A DNA stretch of 64,000 bases from Mesonia algae. Its GTDB lineage: Bacteria > Bacteroidota > Bacteroidia > Flavobacteriales > Flavobacteriaceae. The notes under the pieces were generated by a model. The model searched no databases and was not told where the DNA came from. It saw only the letters and a program-made list of their open reading frames with translations. Shown one piece after another: positions 33,881-41,435 of this stretch (its first letter is position 1; each line of letters opens with the position of its first letter). The position numbers were made by a program, and so were the translations under genes. Where the stretch lies: assembly GCF_003253545.1 (NCBI RefSeq), contig NZ_QKYV01000004.1, forward strand, positions 248,001-312,000. Reading direction: 5' to 3'.

Positions 33881-36340
33881 TTAAAAACTAAGTCCAAACA
33901 TAAAAGCTCCATTTTGCCAACCTCCTTGGTAAGGTTTTACATAATCTACCCGTAAAAATCTAAACTTACCAATTCCTAAATTATCAATACCTACGCTAAA
34001 TTCGGTATAAGGTTTATTTTGGCTAGTGATTAGAGAATGTGCACCAACAATCATATTAAAATTGAGTTGATTAAGTCCAGGTATTTTTCCTAAAATCCAA
34101 CCGTTAAAATTATGTTCTAAATGAGCTTCTGCATAATCATCATTGGTGCTATGAGAATAGTAGGGAAGCAAATTAAATTTTGCTAAGGCATTATCTAAGT
34201 TAATCCTGGTTTGGTTTCCACGGAAGTGTTGAAAATCTACTAAAGAAATTTCATCGGCATCAAAGAATTTTCCTGCTCTCAAATTATAACTCAACTCTCC
34301 TTTGTTTTGTAAACTCAAGGTTTGGCTCGCCGAAATTTTTATCAAATCAAAATTATATTTTTTAATATCTGATGCAAAACCTTTTTCGTATCCTAACCAA
34401 AGTGTAGGATAATCTTCGTTGGTTACATTGTACTTTCCGTCGGGATAATTATAATATTCTTGGCCAAAATTGATTCTGGCATTCAGCTTCAATTTGGCAA
34501 TCGTATGCTCTTGAAAAGAAGCAGAACCGAAAGCTTGTGGAGCCAATGGATTGTTAGAAGTATAACCTCCATTATCATTATTTACAGAAACATGGTCGGT
34601 GCTATTAAAAAGCGGACTCCTTTTTTCTGCGCTTAAAGCGGAATAGAAACGGAAACCATTAAATAACTCTTCAGAATAAGTGGCTTCAGCAAAGAGCTTG
34701 TCATAAAGTTTTAAATAGTTACGTTCAAACAAAATATTAGCGACATCGTTAACATACAGTGGTAAAGGATCGGTGTCGTTAATTTGGGTAGCTTTTATTC
34801 CTCCGCTAATACTAATATAAGCTTTAGACTTATTGTTAAGTAAGCTTGTAAAGCCACCACTAACCCGGTAACGCTCATCGCTTACGCCATAACTCATATC
34901 GCTAAACAAGTTCCAATAGGTGTTTTCTTCTTTGTTTCTTTTGGTAAAGTTAAGGTCTAAATTTACGTTCCATCCTTGAACGGTGTTGTAATGCAACCCG
35001 TTTACAGGACCACTAATGCTAAAACGATAATTTTTATGAGAATTTTGATAACTGTAACCAAAAAGCGGATCGGTAACCGAAAATTTATTTCTTACGCCGT
35101 CAATAGAATCTTTATATACTTTAGAGTTTTTACGCTCTTGAATACTATCTTTCCTTACATAATCGTTCAGTTCTTCATCGGTTAAAGGAATAGGGCGAAT
35201 GCCTTGCCAAAATAGAGAGTCTTTTTTATTAGCTTCTCCTTCAAAACTCATGATTTCTCGGCTAAAAGAATCATCATCAAACTGCGGTTTAAAATTATGG
35301 TTGCTATAAACAGCAGTAAAACGACCATCACCAGTGATTCCAAAAATTCCCCACGTAAAGTCTACGGTTTGAGAAATTTTCACCCATAACTGGTCATTTT
35401 TATTGTATTTAAAATTTTGTTTAAAACTTAGCGTATCAATGGGTGTAATTTGCATCGCTTTGCCCGTCGTGTTGAGGTCTACACCATAAATCTCCCAATC
35501 GTCTTCAATTATATAAATAAAACCAGAAAAAATACGATCGTTCTTACGCTTAGGGGTAACTTTTATTTTATTGATCAAGTTTCCTAGCTCATCATAGAAA
35601 ACGCCATCTAATTGATATTCGTAATAATTAAAAGCATAATCAGCGATAGGAGAAACGATTTCTGTATTGAGTTCTATCGTGTTGTTATAAAAATTAAAAT
35701 TGGCTTCGCGGGCGCTATTTAAGCTAAAGCCGTTATCGTCACCGCTGACTTTAGAAGCCACTATTTTTTCGTGAAATTTATCTGGTGCTTTAAATTTGAT
35801 TTTAGAGATCGTTTCCGATAAGTAAACAATTCCGCTTCGGGTAGAATCTAATCCACCACCAAGATCCCCAACTTCTGCTCCAAGTATTTTTTCGGGAGCA
35901 TTTTGTATTTTCCAAAGTCCGCGAGAGTAGAAATCTGCAGTATAAGCTTCTGTTTTGGCTAGGTTTTCTTCTCTGTATTCAATCGCTTTTTTAATGACGC
36001 GAATAGCTGGGTTTTCTCCCGATTTAAGAATTACTTCATCTAAGCTTGTAGATTCTTCCGCTAAGGAAACATTTAATACAAATGGAAAACCGGTAATGTC
36101 TACTTCTTTTTCTAAGGTTTTAAACCCTAAAAACTGAAAAACAAGGGTGGTTTTTCCAGTTTGCTCATAATCGAGCATATAATTTCCTTCGTTGTTAGTT
36201 GTAGTCCCTTTGTAGGTGTCTTTAATGTAAATATTTACGTAGGGAATAATTTCGCCGGCTTCATCGGTAACTTTACCTACGAGTTGAGAAAATCCAGAAA
36301 ATGAAATAAATAAAAAGGCTAGGAGTAAAAGTTTTTTCAA
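33881..36340 (-). CDS. DUF5686 outer-membrane protein with carboxypeptidase-like regulatory domain
   Basis: A large (819 residues) exported protein. After a signal peptide (ending SGFSQ) comes a CarboxypepD_reg-like Ig domain (LVGKVTDEAGEIIPYVNIYI) as in TonB-dependent receptors, then the DUF5686 region with long alternating strands and aromatic ends, consistent with an outer-membrane beta barrel ending in F (MFGLSF). TonB-box and plug motifs are not seen. It is likely an outer-membrane structural or transport protein of unknown cargo. It follows smpB by 13 bases on the same strand. A spacer variant of the dispersed repeat occurs at 34630-34643. Confidence 0.85.
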   Translation of the reverse strand: MKKLLLLAFLFISFSGFSQLVGKVTDEAGEIIPYVNIYIKDTYKGTTTNNEGNYMLDYEQTGKTTLVFQFLGFKTLEKEVDITGFPFVLNVSLAEESTSLDEVILKSGENPAIRVIKKAIEYREENLAKTEAYTADFYSRGLWKIQNAPEKILGAEVGDLGGGLDSTRSGIVYLSETISKIKFKAPDKFHEKIVASKVSGDDNGFSLNSAREANFNFYNNTIELNTEIVSPIADYAFNYYEYQLDGVFYDELGNLINKIKVTPKRKNDRIFSGFIYIIEDDWEIYGVDLNTTGKAMQITPIDTLSFKQNFKYNKNDQLWVKISQTVDFTWGIFGITGDGRFTAVYSNHNFKPQFDDDSFSREIMSFEGEANKKDSLFWQGIRPIPLTDEELNDYVRKDSIQERKNSKVYKDSIDGVRNKFSVTDPLFGYSYQNSHKNYRFSISGPVNGLHYNTVQGWNVNLDLNFTKRNKEENTYWNLFSDMSYGVSDERYRVSGGFTSLLNNKSKAYISISGGIKATQINDTDPLPLYVNDVANILFERNYLKLYDKLFAEATYSEELFNGFRFYSALSAEKRSPLFNSTDHVSVNNDNGGYTSNNPLAPQAFGSASFQEHTIAKLKLNARINFGQEYYNYPDGKYNVTNEDYPTLWLGYEKGFASDIKKYNFDLIKISASQTLSLQNKGELSYNLRAGKFFDADEISLVDFQHFRGNQTRINLDNALAKFNLLPYYSHSTNDDYAEAHLEHNFNGWILGKIPGLNQLNFNMIVGAHSLITSQNKPYTEFSVGIDNLGIGKFRFLRVDYVKPYQGGWQNGAFMFGLSF

Positions 36341-36353
36341 GAAGAATAGGTGT

Positions 36354-36812
36354 TTAGTTATACTCTTTTTTAATTCGGTCTAAGCGTCGTTTACTTTCTC
36401 TGTCCTTAATCGTTTCTCGTTTGTCGTGCGTTTTCTTACCCTTACAAAGTGCAATAGATAGTTTTGCAAAACCTCTATCGTTAATAAATAGACGAAGTGG
36501 AATAATAGTTAAACCTGTTGAGGTCACTTGCTTTTCTAGCTTTCGTAATTCATTCTTATTAAGTAGTAATTTGCGTTCACTTTTAGGAGCGTGGTTAAAA
36601 TGTGTGGCGTGAGAATATTCTTCTACATGCATATTAATCACAAATAACTCCCCGTTATGAAATTCACAAAAGCTTTCGGCAATTCCTGCTTTACCAGCTC
36701 TTATAGACTTAATTTCGGTACCCGCTAATTTAATCCCGGCAGTAAACTTATCGAGAATTTCGTATTGAAACTTAGCTTTCCTATTTTTTATATTGATGTT
36801 GTTTTTACTCAT
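36354..36812 (-). CDS. smpB: tmRNA-binding protein SmpB
   Basis: Partner of tmRNA in trans-translation, rescuing stalled ribosomes. The 152-residue sequence is canonical: NINIKNRKAKFQYEILDKF at the start, AGTEIKSIRAGKAGIAESF, FVINMHVEEYSHATHFNH, and the basic C-terminal tail KGKKTHDKRETIKDRESKRR. No tmRNA gene is visible in the adjacent sequence. A promoter-like TATTTTAG (minus strand) sits eight bases before the start. The DUF5686 gene follows closely. Confidence 0.97.
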   Translation of the reverse strand: MSKNNINIKNRKAKFQYEILDKFTAGIKLAGTEIKSIRAGKAGIAESFCEFHNGELFVINMHVEEYSHATHFNHAPKSERKLLLNKNELRKLEKQVTSTGLTIIPLRLFINDRGFAKLSIALCKGKKTHDKRETIKDRESKRRLDRIKKEYN

Positions 36813-36932
36813 AGCAATCGCTAAAATAGGAAGCTTTTTTTAAATAAACATACGCTATTAACTTAAAGACCTCATAAAATTAAAATTGTTACAATTTTAA
36901 CGACTTAAAATTACCCCTATAATGAAGTTGTG

Positions 36933-36940
36933 TATATTTG
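36933..36940 (+). promoter_or_regulatory. -7 element for the DUF6503 lipoprotein gene
   Basis: TATATTTG, exact TAnnTTTG match, 19 bases before ATG 36960. It overlaps an earlier in-frame GTG at 36930, which rules out that codon as the start. Confidence 0.6.
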
Positions 36941-36959
36941 CAATAAAATTGAAAACCTC

Positions 36960-37769
36960 ATGAAATACGCATATATTTTCATTCTATTTATTGTATTAGT
37001 AGCTTGTAAAAATGAAACTAAAGAATCTTCTGTTGAAGAAAAAATAGAGAAAAAAGAACTTACAACAGAAAGTGTATCTAAAGCTCAAAGCGTTTTGAAC
37101 AAAGTAATAGAGCAAGCAGGAGGAGAAAAGTATGAGACTTCGGCTATAGAATTTCGCTTTCGCGGAAAAGAATACGTAAGTGTTCGTAATTGTGGAATGT
37201 ACGAACTTCAAAGGAATCAAATTAGTAAAGCTGGCGACACGATAAAAGATGTAGTTTCTAATATGGGTTTTGAAAGATTCGTGAATCGAAAAAAACAAAA
37301 TCTGCCAGATTCTTTATCGAATAGATATAGTAATGCTGTAAACTCAGTTCATTATTTTGCTCAACTTCCCTTTGGTTTAAATGACCCTGCTGTTAAAAAA
37401 ACTTATTTAGATACAGTAAAAATCAATCAAACTGCATATCATAAAATAAAAGTACAGTTTACTGAAGAAGGAGGAGGAGACGACCATGATGATGTCTATA
37501 TGTATTGGGTTAACCAAGAAAAAAATACCATAGATTATCTAGCTTATTCTTTTGAAGTTAATGGAGGAGGAATGCGTTTTAGAAAAGCAATTAATCCTAG
37601 AATCATCAACGGAATTCGCTTTGTAGATTATGAAAACTATGCTCCCAAAGAAGCTAATCTAAATGTGATAGATTTAGATGAGGCTTATGAAAATGATCAT
37701 CTTAAAAAAGTGTCAGAGATCATTAACGAAGATATTCAAGTGGTATTAGGAAAAGAAAAGTGTAATTAA
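36960..37769 (+). CDS. DUF6503 family lipoprotein
   Basis: A 269-residue lipoprotein; the lipobox ends at the Cys of LIVLVAC (about residue 17). The body has VLNKVIEQAGGEKYETSAIE, a FRGKEYVSVRNCGMYELQR strand region, a central segment SVHYFAQLPFGLNDPA, and MYWVNQEKNTIDYLAY. It matches the flavobacterial DUF6503 family, whose fold resembles LolA/LolB-type lipoprotein carriers, but no function is established. The start at 36960 is set by the promoter. Its stop overlaps that of the convergent SixA-like gene by four bases. A dispersed-repeat copy is in frame F-R-G rather than the usual A-x-A-E. Confidence 0.78.
   Translation: MKYAYIFILFIVLVACKNETKESSVEEKIEKKELTTESVSKAQSVLNKVIEQAGGEKYETSAIEFRFRGKEYVSVRNCGMYELQRNQISKAGDTIKDVVSNMGFERFVNRKKQNLPDSLSNRYSNAVNSVHYFAQLPFGLNDPAVKKTYLDTVKINQTAYHKIKVQFTEEGGGDDHDDVYMYWVNQEKNTIDYLAYSFEVNGGGMRFRKAINPRIINGIRFVDYENYAPKEANLNVIDLDEAYENDHLKKVSEIINEDIQVVLGKEKCN
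37155..37167 (+). repeat. Dispersed repeat CGCTnnnGCGGAA (copy in DUF6503 gene)
   Basis: Exact match with spacer TTC, sense strand, read R-F-R-G-K, one of the few copies outside the A-x-A-E frame. Confidence 0.65.
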
Positions 37770-38314
37770 AGCGGGTGCTGAGTTAACTTACTTTTTTTCT
37801 TTCCGTTTTTTGAAACTACGACTTTATAAAGGTTACTATTGTTATTGTCATCAATATCTTTATACTTTGTTTCACCTAAAATAAGGTTGACGAATTTTGG
37901 AGTTGTATCGCTGTGGCCTACTACTAAAACCGTCTTTCCTTGAGTTTCTTTTTGAAAACTAATATCATTCAATTTTTCTACAGGATATAATTTAACCTCT
38001 TGCGAGAATAGATTTGCCGTAGGAGTAGCAGTTTGTATCGTACGCTTAAAATCGCTACTGTACACTAAATCAATTTTTTTATCCTTTAATACTTTAGCCC
38101 AATTTTCGGCTCTTTGCTGTCCTTTTTCGGTAAGTGAAGGGTCTTTAGAGTCTGTAGATCGGTCTTTTTCTGCGTGTCTTATAAAATAGTATATGGTTTG
38201 AGTAGCACTTTCTTTTGCTTCCGCGGAAGCGATATTAGCTTCTTTAGTTGAAGAAGGTTTTTGCTCTTTACAAGCAAAAAAGAGAGTAAGTAAAAGAATA
38301 AATGAATATTTCAT
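37766..38314 (-). CDS. Histidine phosphatase-family lipoprotein (SixA/phosphoglycerate-mutase-like)
   Basis: A 182-residue lipoprotein (lipid Cys15, LFFACKE) with a flexible linker and a histidine-phosphatase domain. Motifs: FIRHAEKDRS with the catalytic RH, SSDFKRTIQTA, and the second catalytic His in VVGHSDTTPKF. It resembles SixA-type small phosphatases but is exported, so it probably acts on an extracytoplasmic phosphoester. The linker contains the palindrome-encoded stretch I-A-S-A-E-A-K. It lies four bases after the phytase-like lipoprotein gene and the two may be co-transcribed and act together on organic phosphate. Confidence 0.86.
   Translation of the reverse strand: MKYSFILLLTLFFACKEQKPSSTKEANIASAEAKESATQTIYYFIRHAEKDRSTDSKDPSLTEKGQQRAENWAKVLKDKKIDLVYSSDFKRTIQTATPTANLFSQEVKLYPVEKLNDISFQKETQGKTVLVVGHSDTTPKFVNLILGETKYKDIDDNNNSNLYKVVVSKNGKKKSKLTQHPL
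38217..38231. repeat. Palindromic repeat copy in the SixA-like gene
   Basis: GCTTCCGCGGAAGC is a perfect 14-bp palindrome (38217-38230). With base 38231 it gives an exact minus-strand match to CGCTnnnGCGGAA. It encodes I-A-S-A-E-A-K in the lipoprotein linker. Confidence 0.75.
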
Positions 38315-38318
38315 AACG

Positions 38319-39440
38319 CTATTTTTTTATAATCTCGAACCACAAAAGCTGATTGAGTTGTGGCATAAAACTATTAAAGTTATTATCTGCGATTAAAAGT
38401 AAAGTTTTATTTCCGTTTTCTAAAGTAGGACCGTAACAAAAACCTTCTAAATTGTCAATACTTTTACTAGGGAGTTGATCTCTAATATCATCTAAATCTA
38501 AAACTAGATTCTTTTCTACGTGTTGCTTTCGTAGTTTTCTAAGCGATTCTTTTTCTAAAGTGTTAGTATTATGAAGTAACACATATTCATAAATGACCAC
38601 ACGATGAGACTTTTTTCCTTTACCAGCAGAAAAAGCTCTTTCTAATACCAAAAACCTATTTTTTGCTAATGCCATTATGCTGGTTAAACCATTAAGAGAA
38701 AAAGGAATATTAGGTATTTTTTTTATTCTTCCTAGTGGATAAGAAAATTGTTGTTGAGGTTTTGTATTTTCAAAATCATAATAAGTAAATCGTACTGGAG
38801 ATTTTGTTTGGTAAAGTTTAGGCTTAGGACCATCGGCTTTTAAAGGAAGTTCATTAGCTACCCAAAACCCTTTTTTATCTGTACTCACGGTAATTGCTTC
38901 AAAAACTCCATTATTTCTTGGTCGTGAAGTACTATTAACTGTAAAGTGAGACGATATTTTATATTTACTTACAAACTTTCCTTTTTCGTTAAACTTAATA
39001 ATAGAAGGATTTTTCTTATTATCAATGCTTCCTTCGCTAACGATTATAAACTCATTATTTGTGGGATGGATAATCAAATCTTCTGTGTCTAAAAATGTTT
39101 TACTAAGTAGAGGGTTATTTTTATCTAATAGAATCACCTCATTAAAACTAAGACTATCGATTTGCTTAACAGAAGTAAATAAATGTGTTTTGTAAATTCT
39201 GGGAGTTTTAGGATCGTCGCTAATTAAATAATACGCATTATTATTTTGTTGAATGCCAGATAGACCTCCTATGACGGTATTTTCTAATTGAGAATCTGCA
39301 GGTATAATATACTCATCTAAAAGTTGAAGCTTTAGGGAAGGAGTTTTACTTGGTGGTAAAGAGGCACAACTGGTTAGAAGAAAGAGGGTGGTAAAAAAGA
39401 AAATGTAAGCTAATTTTCCTTTAGAATTGTTAAATAACAT
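38319..39440 (-). CDS. Phytase-like esterase-domain lipoprotein
   Basis: A 373-residue lipoprotein (lipobox LLTSC, Cys25) that matches the 'esterase-like activity of phytase' family. Segments seen: IGGLSGIQQNNNAYYLISDD, FLDTEDLIIHPTNNEFIIVS, NGVFEAITVSTDKKGFWVANE (two parts), GLTSIMALAKNRFLVLERAF and SIDNLEGFCYGP, forming a beta-propeller-like repeat of blades. Hydrolysis of phosphate esters is plausible but unproven. It is followed after four bases by the SixA-like phosphatase lipoprotein. Upstream, a 7-bp inverted repeat overlaps the likely promoter. Confidence 0.8.
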   Translation of the reverse strand: MLFNNSKGKLAYIFFFTTLFLLTSCASLPPSKTPSLKLQLLDEYIIPADSQLENTVIGGLSGIQQNNNAYYLISDDPKTPRIYKTHLFTSVKQIDSLSFNEVILLDKNNPLLSKTFLDTEDLIIHPTNNEFIIVSEGSIDNKKNPSIIKFNEKGKFVSKYKISSHFTVNSTSRPRNNGVFEAITVSTDKKGFWVANELPLKADGPKPKLYQTKSPVRFTYYDFENTKPQQQFSYPLGRIKKIPNIPFSLNGLTSIMALAKNRFLVLERAFSAGKGKKSHRVVIYEYVLLHNTNTLEKESLRKLRKQHVEKNLVLDLDDIRDQLPSKSIDNLEGFCYGPTLENGNKTLLLIADNNFNSFMPQLNQLLWFEIIKK

Positions 39441-39460
39441 ACTGTTAAGATAATGATAGG

Positions 39461-39480
39461 AGTTTGTTGGGACAAACTGA
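39461..39480 (-). promoter_or_regulatory. Inverted repeat overlapping the likely promoter of the phytase-like gene
   Basis: AGTTTGT, TGGG, ACAAACT (39461-39478). On the minus strand TCAGTTTG (39480-39473) resembles a -7 box, and AGTTTGTCCCA matches the region before the second adhesin gene. A repressor or activator site is possible. Confidence 0.4.
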
Positions 39481-39532
39481 ATTGATTAAGCTTTAAATTT
39501 ATAGTATTATAAACCACGAAAAAACTTAAGTT

Positions 39533-39718
39533 ATGAACAATCAAGAATTAGAAGGAAAATGGAACCAAGTAAAAGGAGATTTTAAGCAGAAGTACGGTAA
39601 AGTAACCGACGATGATGCTACTTACTCTGAAGGGAAGTTTGATGAAATGTTAGGTAGATTACAAGAAAAAACCGGAAAGACAAAAGAAGCATTGCGCGAC
39701 GAGATCGAAAAATGGTAA
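39533..39718 (+). CDS. CsbD-family stress protein
   Basis: A 61-residue, very hydrophilic helical protein matching the CsbD family: NNQELEGKWNQVKGDFKQKY, then VTDDDATYSEGKFDEMLGRL and QEKTGKTKEALRDEIEKW. CsbD-like proteins are often induced by general stress; the molecular role is not known. It is monocistronic, with its own terminator just after the stop. The start ATG is preceded by an A-rich leader and no clear promoter box was found, which would fit an alternative sigma factor. Confidence 0.92.
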   Translation: MNNQELEGKWNQVKGDFKQKYGKVTDDDATYSEGKFDEMLGRLQEKTGKTKEALRDEIEKW

Positions 39719-39740
39719 AACCAAATTGCTATGAAAAAGG

Positions 39741-39772
39741 AAAAGCCTCATTTTTAAATGAGGCTTTTTTTT
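39741..39772. terminator. Terminator between csbD and the PPIase gene
   Basis: AAAAGCCTCATTT, TT loop, AAATGAGGCTTTT plus more Ts: a 13-bp perfect stem with A and T flanks, suited to stop both convergent transcripts. Confidence 0.92.
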
Positions 39773-39788
39773 ATATTCTAATTAGAGA

Positions 39789-40871
39789 TTATTCAGCGCC
39801 AATCCCTACTAATTCTACATCAAAAAGTAAAATAGAATTTGGAGGAATAGGACCATTTCCTCTTTCTCCATATCCTAAGTAAGGAGGGATGATAAGCTTT
39901 GCTTTTTCACCAACTTTTAATAAACGAATTCCTTCGTCCCAACCTGGAATAACTTTTCCTACGCCTACAGGAAATACTAAAGGTTGATCTCTATCATAAG
40001 AAGAATCAAATTTAGTACCATCTGTTAGCATACCTGTATAGTGTACTCTTACTGTTTGTCCACGTTCTGGAGTAGCACCAGATTTTTTGCTTTTAATAAT
40101 TTTATAACGCAATCCACTTTCAGTTTTAGTGTAACCTTCAGACATGTCGTTGATTTCGTTATCAATTACTTCTTTAGCTTTTGCTTTTTCCGCTTCAGCT
40201 TTTTCTTGAGCAATTTTTTCAGCTTTTTCAGCTTCTTTTAATTGTGCATCAAATACTTTTGGAGCATCGAAAGATTGAGCATCACTACCTTTTCTAACAA
40301 TGTTTACTTCATTCATTACAACAGGATCTACGGGTTTATCTCCAGCTTGTGTTTTAACTTGTCCTATAGAATCAACAATGTCTTGTCCTACAACTATTTT
40401 ACCAAAAACAGTATGTCTATTATCTAAATGTTTTGTAGGGGCAAGGGTAATGAAAAACTGGCTTCCGTTAGTTCCAGGTCCCGCATTAGCCATAGAAAGT
40501 ATTCCTTTGCTTTCGTGTTTTAAGCTTTCGTCAAATTCATCTGGAAACTTGTAACCAGGTCCTCCAGCTCCAGTTCCATCAGGATCACCACCTTGAATCA
40601 TAAATCCGCTAATGATACGGTGAAACGTTAAACCGTTGTAATACTTTTTACCTTTGTAAGTAGTATCGGCCATATCTTGTTTTCCTTCAGCTAGAGCTAC
40701 AAAGTTAGCTACCGTTAGCGGAGTTTTGTCATAATACAATTCGGCTACAAAAGTTCCTTGGTTTGTTACAAATTCTGCGTACATACCGTCTTCCAAATCT
40801 GGATATTTGTCGTTGCAAGCGAACAAACTAAGGCTTGTAATTAATAGGAGTAGTAAAGTTTGTTTTTTCAT
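39789..40871 (-). CDS. Cyclophilin-FKBP fusion peptidyl-prolyl isomerase lipoprotein
   Basis: A 360-residue lipoprotein (lipid Cys19, LSLFAC) that joins two unrelated prolyl isomerases. Cyclophilin occupies about residues 30-195 (FHRIISGFMIQGGDPDGTG, NGSQFFITLAPTKHLDNRHT). A charged coiled-coil linker (about 205-245, many K, E and A) follows. The C-terminal FKBP domain (about 250-360) has VRVHYTGMLTDGTKFDSSYD and LIIPPYLGYGERGNGPIPPN. It probably folds exported proteins at the outer membrane. It is six bases after gldI, which encodes another FKBP-type lipoprotein, so two isomerases are made together. Confidence 0.93.
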   Translation of the reverse strand: MKKQTLLLLLITSLSLFACNDKYPDLEDGMYAEFVTNQGTFVAELYYDKTPLTVANFVALAEGKQDMADTTYKGKKYYNGLTFHRIISGFMIQGGDPDGTGAGGPGYKFPDEFDESLKHESKGILSMANAGPGTNGSQFFITLAPTKHLDNRHTVFGKIVVGQDIVDSIGQVKTQAGDKPVDPVVMNEVNIVRKGSDAQSFDAPKVFDAQLKEAEKAEKIAQEKAEAEKAKAKEVIDNEINDMSEGYTKTESGLRYKIIKSKKSGATPERGQTVRVHYTGMLTDGTKFDSSYDRDQPLVFPVGVGKVIPGWDEGIRLLKVGEKAKLIIPPYLGYGERGNGPIPPNSILLFDVELVGIGAE

Positions 40872-40877
40872 TTTTAT

Positions 40878-41435
40878 TTAAGGTTTGTATTGATTTTTTT
40901 CTAAAGTAATTGAATTTAATGTGATGGTTGAGCGTATAGGTACGTTTCTTCCAATTTTATCTAGATCGCCATAATAACCAAAAGCTTTGTGCGAAGGGAA
41001 AAGAAAAGTAACTGTTTCTCCTACTTTCATCAATTTTAAGCCTTGGCGTAAGCCGTTAAATACATTTTCTTTATCAATTACATATTCTCTCTTTCCTATT
41101 TCTTGTTTGGTGTAAATAGGATTTCCTTCGAGCGTAGAAATATTATATTCAAATTCTACAAGATCTCCAAAGTGCGGAGTGAGGGTGTCTTCAATATTTT
41201 GATCTTGATAATAGTACCAAAAACCATTAGATGAAGAGATGTAATTATTAGTAGTATCGGTCTTTATAATGTCCGATATTATTTTTTCTTCTTGAGCGAC
41301 TAGTTTTTTATTCCGCTTGACGGATTCTTGTATAAAAGATCCCGATTTTGAAGCGACAGGTTTTCTGGCTTCGGGTGTTTTGCAAGCAAACGCACAAAGC
41401 AGTACTAAAAAAACATACAAATTATTCTTCCCCAT
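40878..41435 (-). CDS. gldI: Gliding-motility FKBP-type peptidyl-prolyl isomerase GldI
   Basis: A lipoprotein of 185 residues (from ATG 41435) with lipobox LLCAFAC and an FKBP-like domain (GDLVEFEYNISTLEGNPIYT, FNGLRQGLKLMKVGETVTFL, FPSHKAFGYYGD). It corresponds to GldI, needed for gliding and T9SS-dependent surface proteins in Flavobacterium. An upstream ATG (41447) would lengthen the overlap with nrnA. The three-gene operon nrnA-gldI-PPIase is tight: nrnA overlaps by 14 bases. A CCGTCAAGCGGAA repeat copy is in frame S-V-K-R-N. Confidence 0.88.
   Translation of the reverse strand: MGKNNLYVFLVLLCAFACKTPEARKPVASKSGSFIQESVKRNKKLVAQEEKIISDIIKTDTTNNYISSSNGFWYYYQDQNIEDTLTPHFGDLVEFEYNISTLEGNPIYTKQEIGKREYVIDKENVFNGLRQGLKLMKVGETVTFLFPSHKAFGYYGDLDKIGRNVPIRSTITLNSITLEKNQYKP
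41311..41323 (-). repeat. Repeat variant CCGTCAAGCGGAA (in gldI)
   Basis: Identical over 13 bases to the intergenic copy at 42534-42546, in the opposite orientation. Confidence 0.5.

Noticed and set aside
40041-40427. Antisense open frames within the PPIase and other genes
   Set aside because: They mirror well-supported genes on the other strand and have no independent support.
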